This document shows positions 52,315 to 63,387 of a stretch of DNA of 64,000 bases, one piece after another. The position numbers and the translations under genes were made by a program. The notes beneath the pieces were generated by a model that was given only the letters and a program-made list of their open reading frames with translations, searched no databases and was not told the DNA's origin. Positions within the stretch are counted from its first letter, which is position 1. Every line of letters starts with the position of its first letter. This DNA is from Saccharopolyspora rhizosphaerae (GTDB taxonomy: Bacteria > Actinomycetota > Actinomycetes > Mycobacteriales > Pseudonocardiaceae): contig NZ_RSAA01000035.1 in NCBI RefSeq assembly GCF_003931915.1, positions 124,001 through 188,000 on the forward strand, written 5' to 3'.

Positions 52315-52611
52315 ATGACCACCGCCTGTCGAGAGCACGCCGGCCACGAGCACCAGCACGGCCCCGGTTGCGGCCACGTCGCCGTCCCGCACGGCGACCA
52401 CGTCGACTACGCCCACGATGGTCACCTGCACGTCGACCACGGTGGGCACTACGACGAGTGCGAGGCCAGCGAGCACCACGAGCACGGGACGCACGAGCAC
52501 CAGCACGGCCCCGGTTGCGGCCACGTCGCCGTCCCGCACGGCGACCACGTCGACTACATCCACGACGGACACCGGCACGCGGCGCACGGCGAGCACTACG
52601 ACGAGCACTGA
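52315..52611 (+). CDS. Histidine-rich metal-binding protein with internal tandem duplication
   Basis: 98 residues, about a quarter of them histidine. Two near-identical units, HEHQHGPGCGHVAVPHGDHV followed by DYAHDGH or DYIHDGH, start near residues 11 and 60. At DNA level 66 bp (52345-52410 and 52492-52557) are identical, so the duplication is recent. The HGPGCGH and HGDHVDY motifs occur in small actinobacterial proteins linked to zinc homeostasis; nickel storage for the neighbouring NiSOD is another possibility. GGGAG precedes the ATG at nine bases. No signal peptide. Confidence 0.8.
   Translation: MTTACREHAGHEHQHGPGCGHVAVPHGDHVDYAHDGHLHVDHGGHYDECEASEHHEHGTHEHQHGPGCGHVAVPHGDHVDYIHDGHRHAAHGEHYDEH
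52345..52557. repeat. 66-bp exact direct repeat within the histidine-rich gene
   Basis: 52345-52410 equals 52492-52557; the offset of 147 bp is 49 codons, so the frame is kept. Confidence 0.9.
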
Positions 52612-52681
52612 CCGAAGTCCACCGTGGAGCGCGGGGTGACGTCACCGTGCGGAACCCGCTCGGGTCCGTACGCTGCGAGCC

Positions 52682-53269
52682 GTGGAGCACCGCGTCTACA
52701 TCCTCCGGCACGGCACCACCGAGTGGTCCCTGAAGCGCCGGCACACCAGCCGCACCGACGTCCCGCTGACCGTCGAGGGTGAGCTGCGGGCGCGACAGGC
52801 GGGCCAGGCCCTGACCGCTCTACGACCCGCCGGGCCCGTGCAGGTGCTGTGCAGCCCGCGCACGCGGGCGAAGCGCACCGCCGACCTCGCCGGGCTCTCC
52901 GACGTGACCACCGAGCCGCTGCTGGTGGAGTGGGACTACGGCGACTACGAGGGGCTGACCACCGAGGAGATCCGCGAGACCGTCCCGGACTGGACGGTGT
53001 GGACCCATCCCTGCCCGGGCGGCGAGACCGCCTCGAACGTGGCCACCCGCGCCGACGACCTGCTGGAGCGGGTGCGGGCCGCCGACCGCGAGGTGGTGCT
53101 CGTCGGGCACGGCCACTTCAGCCGCTGCGTCATCGCCCGCTGGCTGGACCTGCCGATCTCCGCCGGGGTGCACTTCGCCCTCGACCCGGCCGGCATCACC
53201 GTGCTCGGCCACGACCGGGGTGTGCCGCAGATCCAGCGCTCCAACATCCCCGCTTGGCAGCACGGCTGA
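52682..53269 (+). CDS. Histidine phosphatase (phosphoglycerate mutase-like) family protein
   Basis: 195 residues. The catalytic motif is LRHGTTEWS near 8-16, with arginine CSPRTRAKRT near 57, glutamate VEWDYGDYEG near 82 and second histidine VGHGHFSR near 141. It is an acid phosphatase of the cofactor-independent-mutase superfamily; substrate unknown. GTG start with TACGCT seven bases before it, so probably leaderless. Confidence 0.87.
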   Translation: MEHRVYILRHGTTEWSLKRRHTSRTDVPLTVEGELRARQAGQALTALRPAGPVQVLCSPRTRAKRTADLAGLSDVTTEPLLVEWDYGDYEGLTTEEIRETVPDWTVWTHPCPGGETASNVATRADDLLERVRAADREVVLVGHGHFSRCVIARWLDLPISAGVHFALDPAGITVLGHDRGVPQIQRSNIPAWQHG

Positions 53270-53346
53270 GCCCTGCCGGGACCGCCGTGCGGCCCGCTGC
53301 GCAGAATGGCCGAGGAGGACCAGGCTCGGTTGGCTGTGGAGGACGG

Positions 53347-53814
53347 ATGATCCGGCGGGCGCGCGAAGGTGACGTGGCGGCGATGGTGGAGCTGGTGCAC
53401 GAGCTCGCCCGCTACGAACGAGAACCCGATTCCTGCCACCTGACCGAGGAGCAGCTGCGGACCGCGCTGTTCGGCCCGGACCCGGCGCTGTTCGGGCACG
53501 TGGCCGAAGTGGACGGATCCGTGGTCGGGCTGTCGTTGTGGTTCTTGAACTTCTCCACCTGGGAGGGCGTGCACGGGATGTACCTGGAAGACCTCTACGT
53601 GCGGCCGGAGCACCGGGGTGCGGGCCTGGGCAAGGAACTGCTGCGGACGCTGGCGCACGAGTGCGTCGCCCGCGGCTACGCCCGCCTGGAGTGGTCCGTG
53701 CTGGACTGGAACGAGCCCTCGATCGCCTTCTACGAGGCCCAGGGCGCGTTCCCGATGGACGGCTGGACCACCTACCGCCTCACCGGTGAGGCGCTGACGA
53801 CCTTCGGGAGCTGA
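53347..53814 (+). CDS. GNAT family N-acetyltransferase (diamine/SSAT-like)
   Basis: 155 residues. The acetyl-CoA site reads YVRPEHRGAGLGKELL near 82-97, preceded by YLEDL, and RLEWSVLDWNEPSIAFYEAQGA follows, the pattern of spermidine/spermine and thialysine acetyltransferases. It would acetylate a small amine. GGAGG four bases before the ATG. A polyamine link to the BpsA-like gene 9 kb away is only suggestive. Confidence 0.85.
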   Translation: MIRRAREGDVAAMVELVHELARYEREPDSCHLTEEQLRTALFGPDPALFGHVAEVDGSVVGLSLWFLNFSTWEGVHGMYLEDLYVRPEHRGAGLGKELLRTLAHECVARGYARLEWSVLDWNEPSIAFYEAQGAFPMDGWTTYRLTGEALTTFGS

Positions 53815-53818
53815 GCGT

Positions 53819-54247
53819 TCAGTCGTCGCGGGCGTCGGGGGCCATCGACGCGTGGAAGGCCCACTCGCGTCCCTCGCGGTTGAACAGGAACCACAGCACG
53901 GCGACGGCCGGTGCGGCGATGGCCAGGCCGATCAGCGGTCGTCCGGAGGGGCCGGTGGCGTACCAGGCGGTGCCGAGCAGCAGCAGCTGCATCAGCAGCG
54001 CGGGGGTGCGCGCCCAGTGCTTGCCCTTGATCAGCCCGATGCCGGCGGCGAGCACGCCCGCGGCCAGCAGCGTGTAGTAGCCCGCCTCGCCCCAGGTCTC
54101 GCCGCGTTCGAGCTGGCCAACCCCGCCGAGGTCGGAGGAGGCGCTGCGGACGAGCAGGGCCACGACGAACACCAGGCCCGCCACGGCCTGCAGCGTGGTC
54201 AGCAGTCCGGCGATGCGCACCGTGCGGGGAACGGTCTCGGTGGACAA
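53819..54247 (-). CDS. Small integral membrane protein, unknown function
   Basis: 142 residues with four predicted membrane helices (about 12-33, 57-75, 82-97, 104-122) and short loops. I do not recognise the family; comparable four-helix proteins are widespread in actinomycetes. Convergent with the acetyltransferase gene, five bases apart. Confidence 0.7.
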   Translation of the reverse strand: MSTETVPRTVRIAGLLTTLQAVAGLVFVVALLVRSASSDLGGVGQLERGETWGEAGYYTLLAAGVLAAGIGLIKGKHWARTPALLMQLLLLGTAWYATGPSGRPLIGLAIAAPAVAVLWFLFNREGREWAFHASMAPDARDD

Positions 54248-54681
54248 GGGGGCCTCGCTTCAACCGGGGCCGAACGACCCCGCTCGTGACTCTGCGTGTG
54301 CGCTTCTGATGGTAATACCGCCCGATCGCCGCATAGCTGGCGCAGCCCTCGAACGGACAGGATCGACCCATGGCTCGAGCGGCGTTCGCGGATGTCGGGG
54401 TGTCCGTCGATCTCGTCGCGTGCACGTCGGCAGCCGGTGGTCGTCCAGCGGGTGCGCTCCGGGGTTGCGCATCCGACCTCCACCGAGAAGTGCTGGTCAG
54501 CGGCGTGGCGCACTCGCTCCTGGTGCGCTCCTCCCGCTCTTCCCAGCAGTGCCGCGCACTTCGGCCGGTCCTGTCCGCGCAGCAACCGGAGGTGACCGGA
54601 CAGCCCAGTTGAGACTTCACACGGCGCCAGACCGGGGCCCGGGCCCGACGGACACGAAACCGTCTCGCTTAGGCTTCAGTT
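54248..54681. other. 430-bp region without a convincing gene
   Basis: Short open frames on both strands (up to 80 codons) lack ribosome-binding sites and recognisable motifs. The right end is the leaderless promoter of the lipid kinase gene: TAGGCT at 54670-54675, six bases before GTG 54682. Confidence 0.5.
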
Positions 54682-55608
54682 GTGCGCGCCGTACTCGTCG
54701 TCAACCCGCAGGCGACCTCCACCACAGCCAGTGGCCGCGATGTCCTCGCTGCGGCACTGGCCAGCGTGCTGAAGCTGGACGTGGTCGAGACGCAGCACTG
54801 CGGGCACGCCTCGGAGGCCGCGAGGGACGCGGTGCGCGACGGTGCGGACCTGGTCATCGCGCACGGGGGCGACGGCACGGTCAACGAAGTGGTCAACGGC
54901 ATGTTCGAGGTCGCCGAGCCCGGTGACCCGTCGATGCCGACGCTGGGAGTGGTGCCCGGCGGGTCGGCGAACGTCTTCGGCCGCGCGCTCGGGCTGCCGA
55001 AGGACCCGGTCGACGCCACGCACCACCTGATGCGCGCGCTGGCCGACCGCAGCACGCGCCAGGTCGGCCTGGGCAAGGCCGACGAGAGGTGGTTCACCTT
55101 CAACGCCGGTGTGGGGTGGGACGCCGAGGTGGTCGCCGAGGTCGAGCGGCAGCGGGCGCGCGGGCGCGAGGCGACGCCCGCCCTGTACGCCCGGATCGCC
55201 CTGGCCTGCTACTTCCGCATGAGCCGTGGAGAGCCGAAGCTCACCTTGCAGATCGGTGACGATCAACCGAGTGACCGACTGCACAGCGTGTTCGTGTCGA
55301 ACACCGACCCCTGGACGTACTTGGGGTCCACTCCAGTGCGCATGAGCCCCGAGACCAGCTTCGACACCGGTCTCGGCGTGTTCGCGCTCAAGAAGATGAG
55401 CGTTCACTCTGTGTTGCGACACGTAGCGGAGATGTTGCGCGGTAGAGGGAAACCACACGGAAGAAACTCAATTCAGGCTGCGGACGTGCCCCATCTACGC
55501 GTAGCCTGTACGGAGCCGTTGCGCCTGCAGGTGGACGGCGATTGCCTGGGTGAGCGTTCGGCGATCGAGTTCTGCTCAGTCCCGAACGCTCTCCGCGTCG
55601 CTGTATAA
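54682..55608 (+). CDS. Diacylglycerol kinase family lipid kinase
   Basis: 308 residues, normal DagK/YegS length. The nucleotide motif is VIAHGGDGTVNEVVNGMF near 58-75, followed by VVPGGSANVFGRALGLP near 93; LRLQVDGDCLGE near 278 is the family's second metal motif. It phosphorylates diacylglycerol or a related lipid at the membrane. Leaderless GTG start. Confidence 0.9.
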   Translation: MRAVLVVNPQATSTTASGRDVLAAALASVLKLDVVETQHCGHASEAARDAVRDGADLVIAHGGDGTVNEVVNGMFEVAEPGDPSMPTLGVVPGGSANVFGRALGLPKDPVDATHHLMRALADRSTRQVGLGKADERWFTFNAGVGWDAEVVAEVERQRARGREATPALYARIALACYFRMSRGEPKLTLQIGDDQPSDRLHSVFVSNTDPWTYLGSTPVRMSPETSFDTGLGVFALKKMSVHSVLRHVAEMLRGRGKPHGRNSIQAADVPHLRVACTEPLRLQVDGDCLGERSAIEFCSVPNALRVAV

Positions 55609-55704
55609 CCTTCTCGTAACGGATGGACGTCGCTGCCGACTCATGACCCCCGTCTGAGTTCGGGAGCACACCGAAACCCCTGGTCAAGTCCTGTCGATCT
55701 TTCA

Positions 55705-55720
55705 GGTGAGTTGCCTCACC
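55705..55720. promoter_or_regulatory. CRP-type site 1 upstream of whiB1
   Basis: GGTGAGTTGCCTCACC, a perfect dyad fitting GTGA-N6-TCAC. Furthest of three such sites. Confidence 0.5.
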
Positions 55721-55753
55721 GCTGGAGATCGACCTCTTGACATTGCGGCAGTT

Positions 55754-55799
55754 CGTGAAAGCATTCACAAGCACACGGACTCCGTGAAAGCATTCACAA
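55754..55799. promoter_or_regulatory. Two CRP-type sites upstream of whiB1, 29 bp apart
   Basis: CGTGAAAGCATTCACAA occurs twice without change (55754-55770 and 55783-55799). Each fits GTGA-N6-TCAC, the core of the cAMP receptor protein site. In Mycobacterium tuberculosis whiB1 is controlled by CRP through paired sites, so the arrangement appears conserved. Confidence 0.75.
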
Positions 55800-55855
55800 A
55801 CACCCCGAACGAACTATCGGCGCGCATGGGCGCGCCTAGCGAGGAGCAAGGAACA

Positions 55856-56110
55856 ATGGACTGGCGCCACGATGCGGTTTGCCGTGACGAGGACCCGGAA
55901 CTGTTCTTCCCGGTGGGGAACAGCGGTCCTGCTGTGCTGCAGATCGCCGAGGCGAAGGCCGTATGCCGCCGTTGTCCGGTTGCCTCCCAGTGCCTGGCGT
56001 GGGCGCTGGAGAGCGGCCAGGACGCCGGTGTCTGGGGCGGCATGAGCGAAGACGAGCGGCGTGCCCTCAAGCGGCGCAACGCTCGCACTCGGGCGCGCAC
56101 CAACGCCTGA
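55856..56110 (+). CDS. whiB1: Iron-sulfur transcription factor WhiB1
   Basis: 84 residues, same length as mycobacterial WhiB1. Cluster cysteines C9, C37, C40 and C46 (AVCRDED, VCRRCPVASQC) and the GVWGG turn (59-63) before the basic tail RRALKRRNARTRART fit exactly. It binds a nitric-oxide-sensitive [4Fe-4S] cluster and DNA or the main sigma factor. AAGGA lies just before the ATG; the longer upstream frame would cross the CRP sites. Followed by convergent pdtaS, as in mycobacteria. Confidence 0.95.
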   Translation: MDWRHDAVCRDEDPELFFPVGNSGPAVLQIAEAKAVCRRCPVASQCLAWALESGQDAGVWGGMSEDERRALKRRNARTRARTNA

Positions 56111-56135
56111 GCAGCAGCTCGCTGAGCACGTGGCC

Positions 56136-56162
56136 GGTCGGTCGCACCCCCGGTGACCGACC
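56136..56162. terminator. Candidate bidirectional terminator between whiB1 and pdtaS
   Basis: GGTCGGTC and GACCGACC, 8-bp arms with an 11-base loop, 26 bp after the whiB1 stop. No T tract. Confidence 0.55.
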
Positions 56163-56391
56163 GCCCGTCTCGCCCCGGCCGCAACGGCCTCGCAGCGTGA
56201 ACTGACCCACCCCGACTAGTAGCTCACGGCCGATCAGCGTCGATGTCGGTCCCGCAGGTTCCACCGGATCCTCCCCATCGCACCGGGGAGCCGGAACCCG
56301 GAAACCGACCCGATCGGCCCGGACGTCCCAGGCGCGTTGGGATGTCACTCGACTGATCGACGCAACCGCGTGGCACTCAGCATAGGGGGCG

Positions 56392-57885
56392 TCATCGGCG
56401 GTACTTCAGGGGCACCCGCAGAACCGCCTCGGTACCGCGTTGATGACCGCGGCCACGCAAGCTCAACGACCCGCGGAGCTCTGACTCCACGAGGGTCCGC
56501 ACGATCTGCAGGCCGAGACGTTCGGCGCGCTCGAGGGAGAAGCCCTTCGGCAGGCCACGACCGTCATCCGAGATGACGACGTCGAGCCAGCGCGCCGAAC
56601 GCTCCGCCTGCACGACCACTTCCCCGCCTTGCCCTTCCGGGAAGGCGTGCTCGAAGGCGTTCTGCACCAGCTCGGTCAGGACCATCACCAACGGCGTGGC
56701 CAACTCGGCCGACACGACGCCGAACTTCCCGCCGCGGCTGACCTTCACCCCGGTCTCGGCCACGGCGACATCGCTCATCATCGGGATCACCCGGTCCACC
56801 ACGTCGTCGAGGTCGACCCGCTCGTCGACCGACATCGACAGCGTCTCGTGCACGAGCGCGATCGAGGTGACCCGCCGCACCGACTCGTCCAGCGCCTGCC
56901 GGGCCTCGTTGTTGCCGGTGCGCCGCGACTGCAGCCGCAGCAGCGCTGCGACGGTCTGCAGGTTGTTCTTCACGCGGTGGTGGATCTCGCGGATCGTGGC
57001 GTCCTTGGACATCAGCGCCCGGTCCCGGCGCTTGACCTCGGTGACGTCGCGCACCAGCACCAGCGCGCCGGCCGACTGGCCGCGCGGGCGCAGCGGCAGC
57101 GCGCGGAACAGCACCGTCGCGCCGCGCGCCTCGGCTTCGATGCGCATGCTCGGTTCGCCGCCCATCGCCCGCCGCACCCGCTGCGCGACCTCGTCGGCGT
57201 CGAACGGGTCGTTGAGCAGCGACCGGGTCAGCGGCGCCAGCTGCGCGCCCACCAGGTCCGCGGCGTGGCCCATGCGGTGGTAGGCCGACAGGGCGTTGGG
57301 GCTGGCGAACACGACCGTGCCGGAGTTGTCCAGCCGGATCAGCCCGTCCCCCACGCGCGGGCTCGTGTGCACGTCAGGAGCGGGCTCAGGGGTCGGGAAG
57401 GTGCCGTCGGCGACCATCTGGCACAGGTCGGCGGCGCTGCCCAGGTAGGAGATCTCCAGCGGGCTCGGCACCCGCGGCACGGCGAGGTTCGTGTCGCGGC
57501 TGAGCACCGCCACGATCTCCTCCCCCAGCTTGACCGGGATGGTCTCGCGGCGGACCGGCACGCCCAGGTGCCAGCGCGGGTCCTCCTCGCGGCAGATGCG
57601 GCCCTCCAGAGCCGCGCGCCGCAGCTGCGGGTGGTCGTCCTCGGTGACCTCGGAGCCGACCACGTCTTCCGGGTGCGCGGTGGGCGCCGTCGTGGGGCGG
57701 GCCTGCGCGACGCACAGGAAGCGGTCCTCGGGTGCCTCCTCGGGGCCGACCGGCACCCACATGATGAAGTCCGCGAAGGACAGGTCGCTCAGCAGCTGCC
57801 ACTCCGCCACCACGGTCTGCAGGTGGTCGGCGGCGGCGCCGGACAGGCGCGTGTGTTCGGCGAGAAGATCACTCAGCGTGGACAA
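56392..57885 (-). CDS. pdtaS: Cytosolic sensor histidine kinase PdtaS
   Basis: 497 residues. GAF domain to about 150, PAS domain about 175-285, then the HisKA_2 H-box IREIHHRVKNNLQTVAALLRLQ with H303 at the mycobacterial phosphorylation position, and an HATPase with ELVQNAFEHAFPEG and DDGRGLP. No membrane segment. It phosphorylates the antiterminator response regulator PdtaR, which is not in the window. Start TTG 57885 with GGAGG six bases upstream. Gene order matches M. tuberculosis Rv3219-Rv3220c. Confidence 0.93.
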   Translation of the reverse strand: MSTLSDLLAEHTRLSGAAADHLQTVVAEWQLLSDLSFADFIMWVPVGPEEAPEDRFLCVAQARPTTAPTAHPEDVVGSEVTEDDHPQLRRAALEGRICREEDPRWHLGVPVRRETIPVKLGEEIVAVLSRDTNLAVPRVPSPLEISYLGSAADLCQMVADGTFPTPEPAPDVHTSPRVGDGLIRLDNSGTVVFASPNALSAYHRMGHAADLVGAQLAPLTRSLLNDPFDADEVAQRVRRAMGGEPSMRIEAEARGATVLFRALPLRPRGQSAGALVLVRDVTEVKRRDRALMSKDATIREIHHRVKNNLQTVAALLRLQSRRTGNNEARQALDESVRRVTSIALVHETLSMSVDERVDLDDVVDRVIPMMSDVAVAETGVKVSRGGKFGVVSAELATPLVMVLTELVQNAFEHAFPEGQGGEVVVQAERSARWLDVVISDDGRGLPKGFSLERAERLGLQIVRTLVESELRGSLSLRGRGHQRGTEAVLRVPLKYRR

Positions 57886-57924
57886 GTGGGTCCTCCGGTC
57901 GGCTGCGGGGATCGAAGCGGGTCG

Positions 57925-58134
57925 TCACCTGGCGAGGGCGATGAGATCGCCTGCTCGGACGGTGCCGCCTGGCTCGGCCACGCCTGCCCGGCGGGGCACC
58001 TCGCCGGGCACGTCCACCGCCGACACCGCGGGTCCCAGGAGCGACGGGAAGTCGCCGCCGCGGTCCGCGTCGCCCGCGGACACCGGCGCCGCCTGGGCGG
58101 TGACCGGCGCCTCGGCGCGGTTCTCCTCGGCCAT
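57925..58134 (-). CDS. Biotinyl-carrier-like small protein that has lost its biotinylation lysine
   Basis: 69 residues, directly upstream of pdtaS where mycobacteria have the biotinylated protein TB7.3 (Rv3221c). Start MAEENRAE, middle GGDFPSLL and end AGDLIALAR align with MAEDVRAE, KGDVVVLL and AGDLIAVIS of that family. The biotin site ESMKM is replaced by GPAVSA with no lysine anywhere in the protein. GGAGGAAG lies just before the ATG. It is thus a homolog that cannot carry biotin or a gene under relaxed selection. Confidence 0.75.
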   Translation of the reverse strand: MAEENRAEAPVTAQAAPVSAGDADRGGDFPSLLGPAVSAVDVPGEVPRRAGVAEPGGTVRAGDLIALAR

Positions 58135-58317
58135 CTCTTCCTCCTCGTCACGGCCGCCACCGGCCCTCGTTCAGGAAACCACGAGCACCACCACCCGCCG
58201 ACGGCAGGTATCGGACATGGCAGACTGGAACCTCGAAATCCCAGCGGAGACCGGGTGGCAGCCGATCACTCGCGGTCACCGTCCTGGAGTGGACCCGAAC
58301 TTCGAGGGAGTCGCCTT

Positions 58318-58392
58318 ATGGGCAAGCGCGCGCGCAAGAAGAAGGACCGGCGCAGGAACAAGGCCAACCACGGCAAGCGCCCCAGCTCGTGA
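58318..58392 (+). CDS. Large ribosomal subunit protein bL37
   Basis: 24 residues, MGKRARKKKDRRRNKANHG then KRPSS, nearly all basic. It matches the actinobacterial ribosomal protein bL37 found in the Mycobacterium smegmatis ribosome structure, same length and the same ANHGKRP ending. GAGGGAG is seven bases before the ATG. Such a gene is below most annotation limits. It ends 32 bp before a long palindromic terminator. Confidence 0.88.
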   Translation: MGKRARKKKDRRRNKANHGKRPSS

Positions 58393-58423
58393 TCCCGGCG
58401 GCAGCGGCCGCACCAGAGGGACG

Positions 58424-58455
58424 AAGGGCCCCGGACCGATCGGTCCGGGGCCCTT
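58424..58455. terminator. Bidirectional terminator, perfect 32-bp palindrome
   Basis: Sixteen-base arms without mismatch (AAGGGCCCCGGACCGA and its complement) between bL37 and the convergent secA gene. Confidence 0.9.
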
Positions 58456-58470
58456 TCGCGTTGCGGTGTC

Positions 58471-61353
<2,883 letters not shown>

Positions 61354-61473
61354 CCGGTCGACCTCGCTAGCTGATCGTGACGCGTCCGTCACGGACGCTT
61401 TGTGGCCATCGTATTAGAGCTGGCTGTGAAGTTGTGCCCTGTGTCGATACGCAATCGGCGGACACAACACAGT

Positions 61474-61509
61474 GCTGTCCCCCGCGAACCACCGTACGCG
61501 GGGGACAGC
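61474..61509 (-). terminator. Terminator between hpf and secA
   Basis: GCTGTCCCCCGCG and CGCGGGGGACAGC, perfect 13-bp arms with a 10-base loop, 45 bp after the hpf stop. Confidence 0.88.
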
Positions 61510-61553
61510 CTGGTAGGTCGGGCGTGGCGCAGACTCGCCCGTTTCGCGTGCGC

Positions 61554-62240
61554 CTACACGGCGTCGGCGAGTCGGATCACGCCGTAGTCGAATCCCTTCC
61601 TACGGTAGACGACGCTGGGACGGCCGCTGTCGGCGTCCGCGAAGAGGTAGAAGTCGTGGCCGACGAGTTCCATCTGGTAGAGGGCTTCGTCGACGGTCAT
61701 CGGTTTGGCCGAGTGCTCTTTCTCGCGCACGATCCGCCCGGGGGCGTACTCGTCCTCCTCGGTCATGCGCTGTCCCGGCACCTCGGCGGTGTGCTCGGGA
61801 GCTTCCTGGGGCGCTTCGAGCAGCGCGGTGCGGCCATCGGTCGAGCCGGAGCCGGATCCCACCGGGCCGGTCACGACGGGACGGTCCGCCATCGCTGCGG
61901 TCGCCTCTGCCACGGAAGTGGGGCTGTGCTGTCCGTAGTGCACCTTTCTACGGTCGTGCATGCGCCGGAGCCTGCTCTCCAGCTTGGTCGTCGCGGCGTC
62001 GAGCGCGGCGTAGAAGTCGCCTGCACAGGCTTCGGCGCGGATGGGAGCGCCCTTGCCCTTCAGGGTGATCTCGACTCGTTGGCAGTTCTTGGCCTGGCGG
62101 GGGTTCTTCTCGTGGAACAGCTCCACGTCCGCCCGGATCATCTTCCTGTTGTACCGCTCAAGCCGGGTCAGCTTGGTGTTGACGTGCTCCCGGTAGTGAT
62201 CAGGGATGTCAACGTTGCGACCCTTGACGACGATATCCAT
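61554..62240 (-). CDS. hpf: Long-form ribosome hibernation promoting factor
   Basis: 228 residues. The N-terminal ribosome-binding domain (MDIVVKGRNVDIPDHYREHV, then RVEITLKGKGAPIRAE) is joined by an acidic linker (about 118-170) to the C-terminal dimerisation domain (MTVDEALYQMELVGHDFYLF). It drives 100S ribosome formation in stationary phase. GGAGG lies six bases before the ATG. Position next to secA and comF matches mycobacteria. Confidence 0.95.
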   Translation of the reverse strand: MDIVVKGRNVDIPDHYREHVNTKLTRLERYNRKMIRADVELFHEKNPRQAKNCQRVEITLKGKGAPIRAEACAGDFYAALDAATTKLESRLRRMHDRRKVHYGQHSPTSVAEATAAMADRPVVTGPVGSGSGSTDGRTALLEAPQEAPEHTAEVPGQRMTEEDEYAPGRIVREKEHSAKPMTVDEALYQMELVGHDFYLFADADSGRPSVVYRRKGFDYGVIRLADAV

Positions 62241-62652
62241 TCACGACCTCCGTTCCTTGCAACTCCGTAGGCGAGGTGTGCACGGGGCGCCTGGAATGGA
62301 GATCCGCTCACTCAGGCGCCAGGGACATGGGTTTCGCTCCTTCCCTCCGCCTTGGTTGGCCGGATTGGTTCGCCACGTTAGCTCGGTTTATCGAATTGTG
62401 ACACCCCCTCAGACGGGCGAAGTCAAGCATCCACCGAGAGTGATGTTTGACGCCGAAAGCACTAGATCACCCTGCGTGCCAAGCGTGGGCGGCTCGGGCC
62501 GCCGAAAGGGTGTCTCACCCCTTCGGGTAGGTAGCCCGGTCGCTCTGCGCAGGGAGGCGACCTGAGGGTTGTCCCAGCTCACACCCGGAGAACGAACACC
62601 GTCGGGCTGGAGTTCCTGGGCCGATCAGGTATCCCGGTTTCACCCGTCGAGA
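62241..62652. other. 412-bp region between comF and hpf
   Basis: No gene seen. It holds the hpf leader and promoter (TTGACT on the minus strand near 62425 and an AT-rich block to 62380) and, at 62502-62525, a hairpin CCGAAAGGGTG-TCT-CACCCCTTCGG that may end comF transcription. Confidence 0.55.
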
Positions 62653-63336
62653 TCATCCCGCCGTCGCGGTCAGCACGAGCACCAGCGCGACCGGCCGCTC
62701 GGCGGCATCGAGGGTGGACACAGCGCCGGCGACCGTCGCTCCGGTCGTCACCACGTCGTCGATGAGCGCGATCTGCGACCCGGGTGGCGGAAGCCCGCGC
62801 GGCAGCGGCAGCACGCGGCCGGTGAGGTTGTCGAGCCGCTGCTGCGGGTTCAGCCCGGCCGAGTCGGCCGCGTCGCGCGCCGTCACCAAGCACTCGGCGA
62901 CCCGCGTCGGCACCCCCGAGGCCGAGAGCTCGGCGGCCGCGTGGTGCGCGATCCGGGCCATGTGGGCACCGCCGCGCCTGCGGGAGACCACTGCTCGCGA
63001 GGGAGCCGGGACCAGCCACCACCCGCCTTCCCACGCTCGTTCCGCGGCGGTCGACCGCAGTGCCACCGCCAGCTGCGCGCCCAGCGGTGCGGCGAGGTCG
63101 CGACGCCCCGCCTCCTTGTAGGCCAGCACCGCTCGGCGAGCCGCGCCCCGGTACCGGCCGAGCGCGAACACCGGCGGTGAGGCGTCCAGCAGCGGCCGGT
63201 GCACCCGGCGGAGCGCGCCGAGCGCGCCCGCGCAGTCGCGGCACCACGCGGTGCCCGCGACGTCGCAGCCGACGCAGTGCTGCGGCAGCAGCAGGTCGAC
63301 CAGTCCGGAGATCGCTTCGCGCAGTCGGGTGGGCAC
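62653..63336 (-). CDS. comF: ComF family phosphoribosyltransferase-like protein
   Basis: 227 residues. A zinc-type N-terminus CVGCDVAGTAWCRDC (C21, C24, C32, C35), LVPAPSRAVVSRRRGGAHM near 107 and the PRPP loop ALIDDVVTTGATVAG near 189. In competent bacteria ComFC is needed for DNA uptake; in actinomycetes its role is undefined. GTG start with a weak ribosome-binding site. It follows lpqB by 51 bp. Confidence 0.87.
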   Translation of the reverse strand: MPTRLREAISGLVDLLLPQHCVGCDVAGTAWCRDCAGALGALRRVHRPLLDASPPVFALGRYRGAARRAVLAYKEAGRRDLAAPLGAQLAVALRSTAAERAWEGGWWLVPAPSRAVVSRRRGGAHMARIAHHAAAELSASGVPTRVAECLVTARDAADSAGLNPQQRLDNLTGRVLPLPRGLPPPGSQIALIDDVVTTGATVAGAVSTLDAAERPVALVLVLTATAG

Positions 63337-63387
63337 CCAGCGATCATGGCGCGATCGCCGATCCGACTCACCGGTGCGTGTCGGAGA

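Noticed and set aside
54370..54612. 80-codon open frame in the gap before the lipid kinase gene
   Set aside because: No ribosome-binding site, no recognisable motif, serine/arginine-rich composition like a chance frame.
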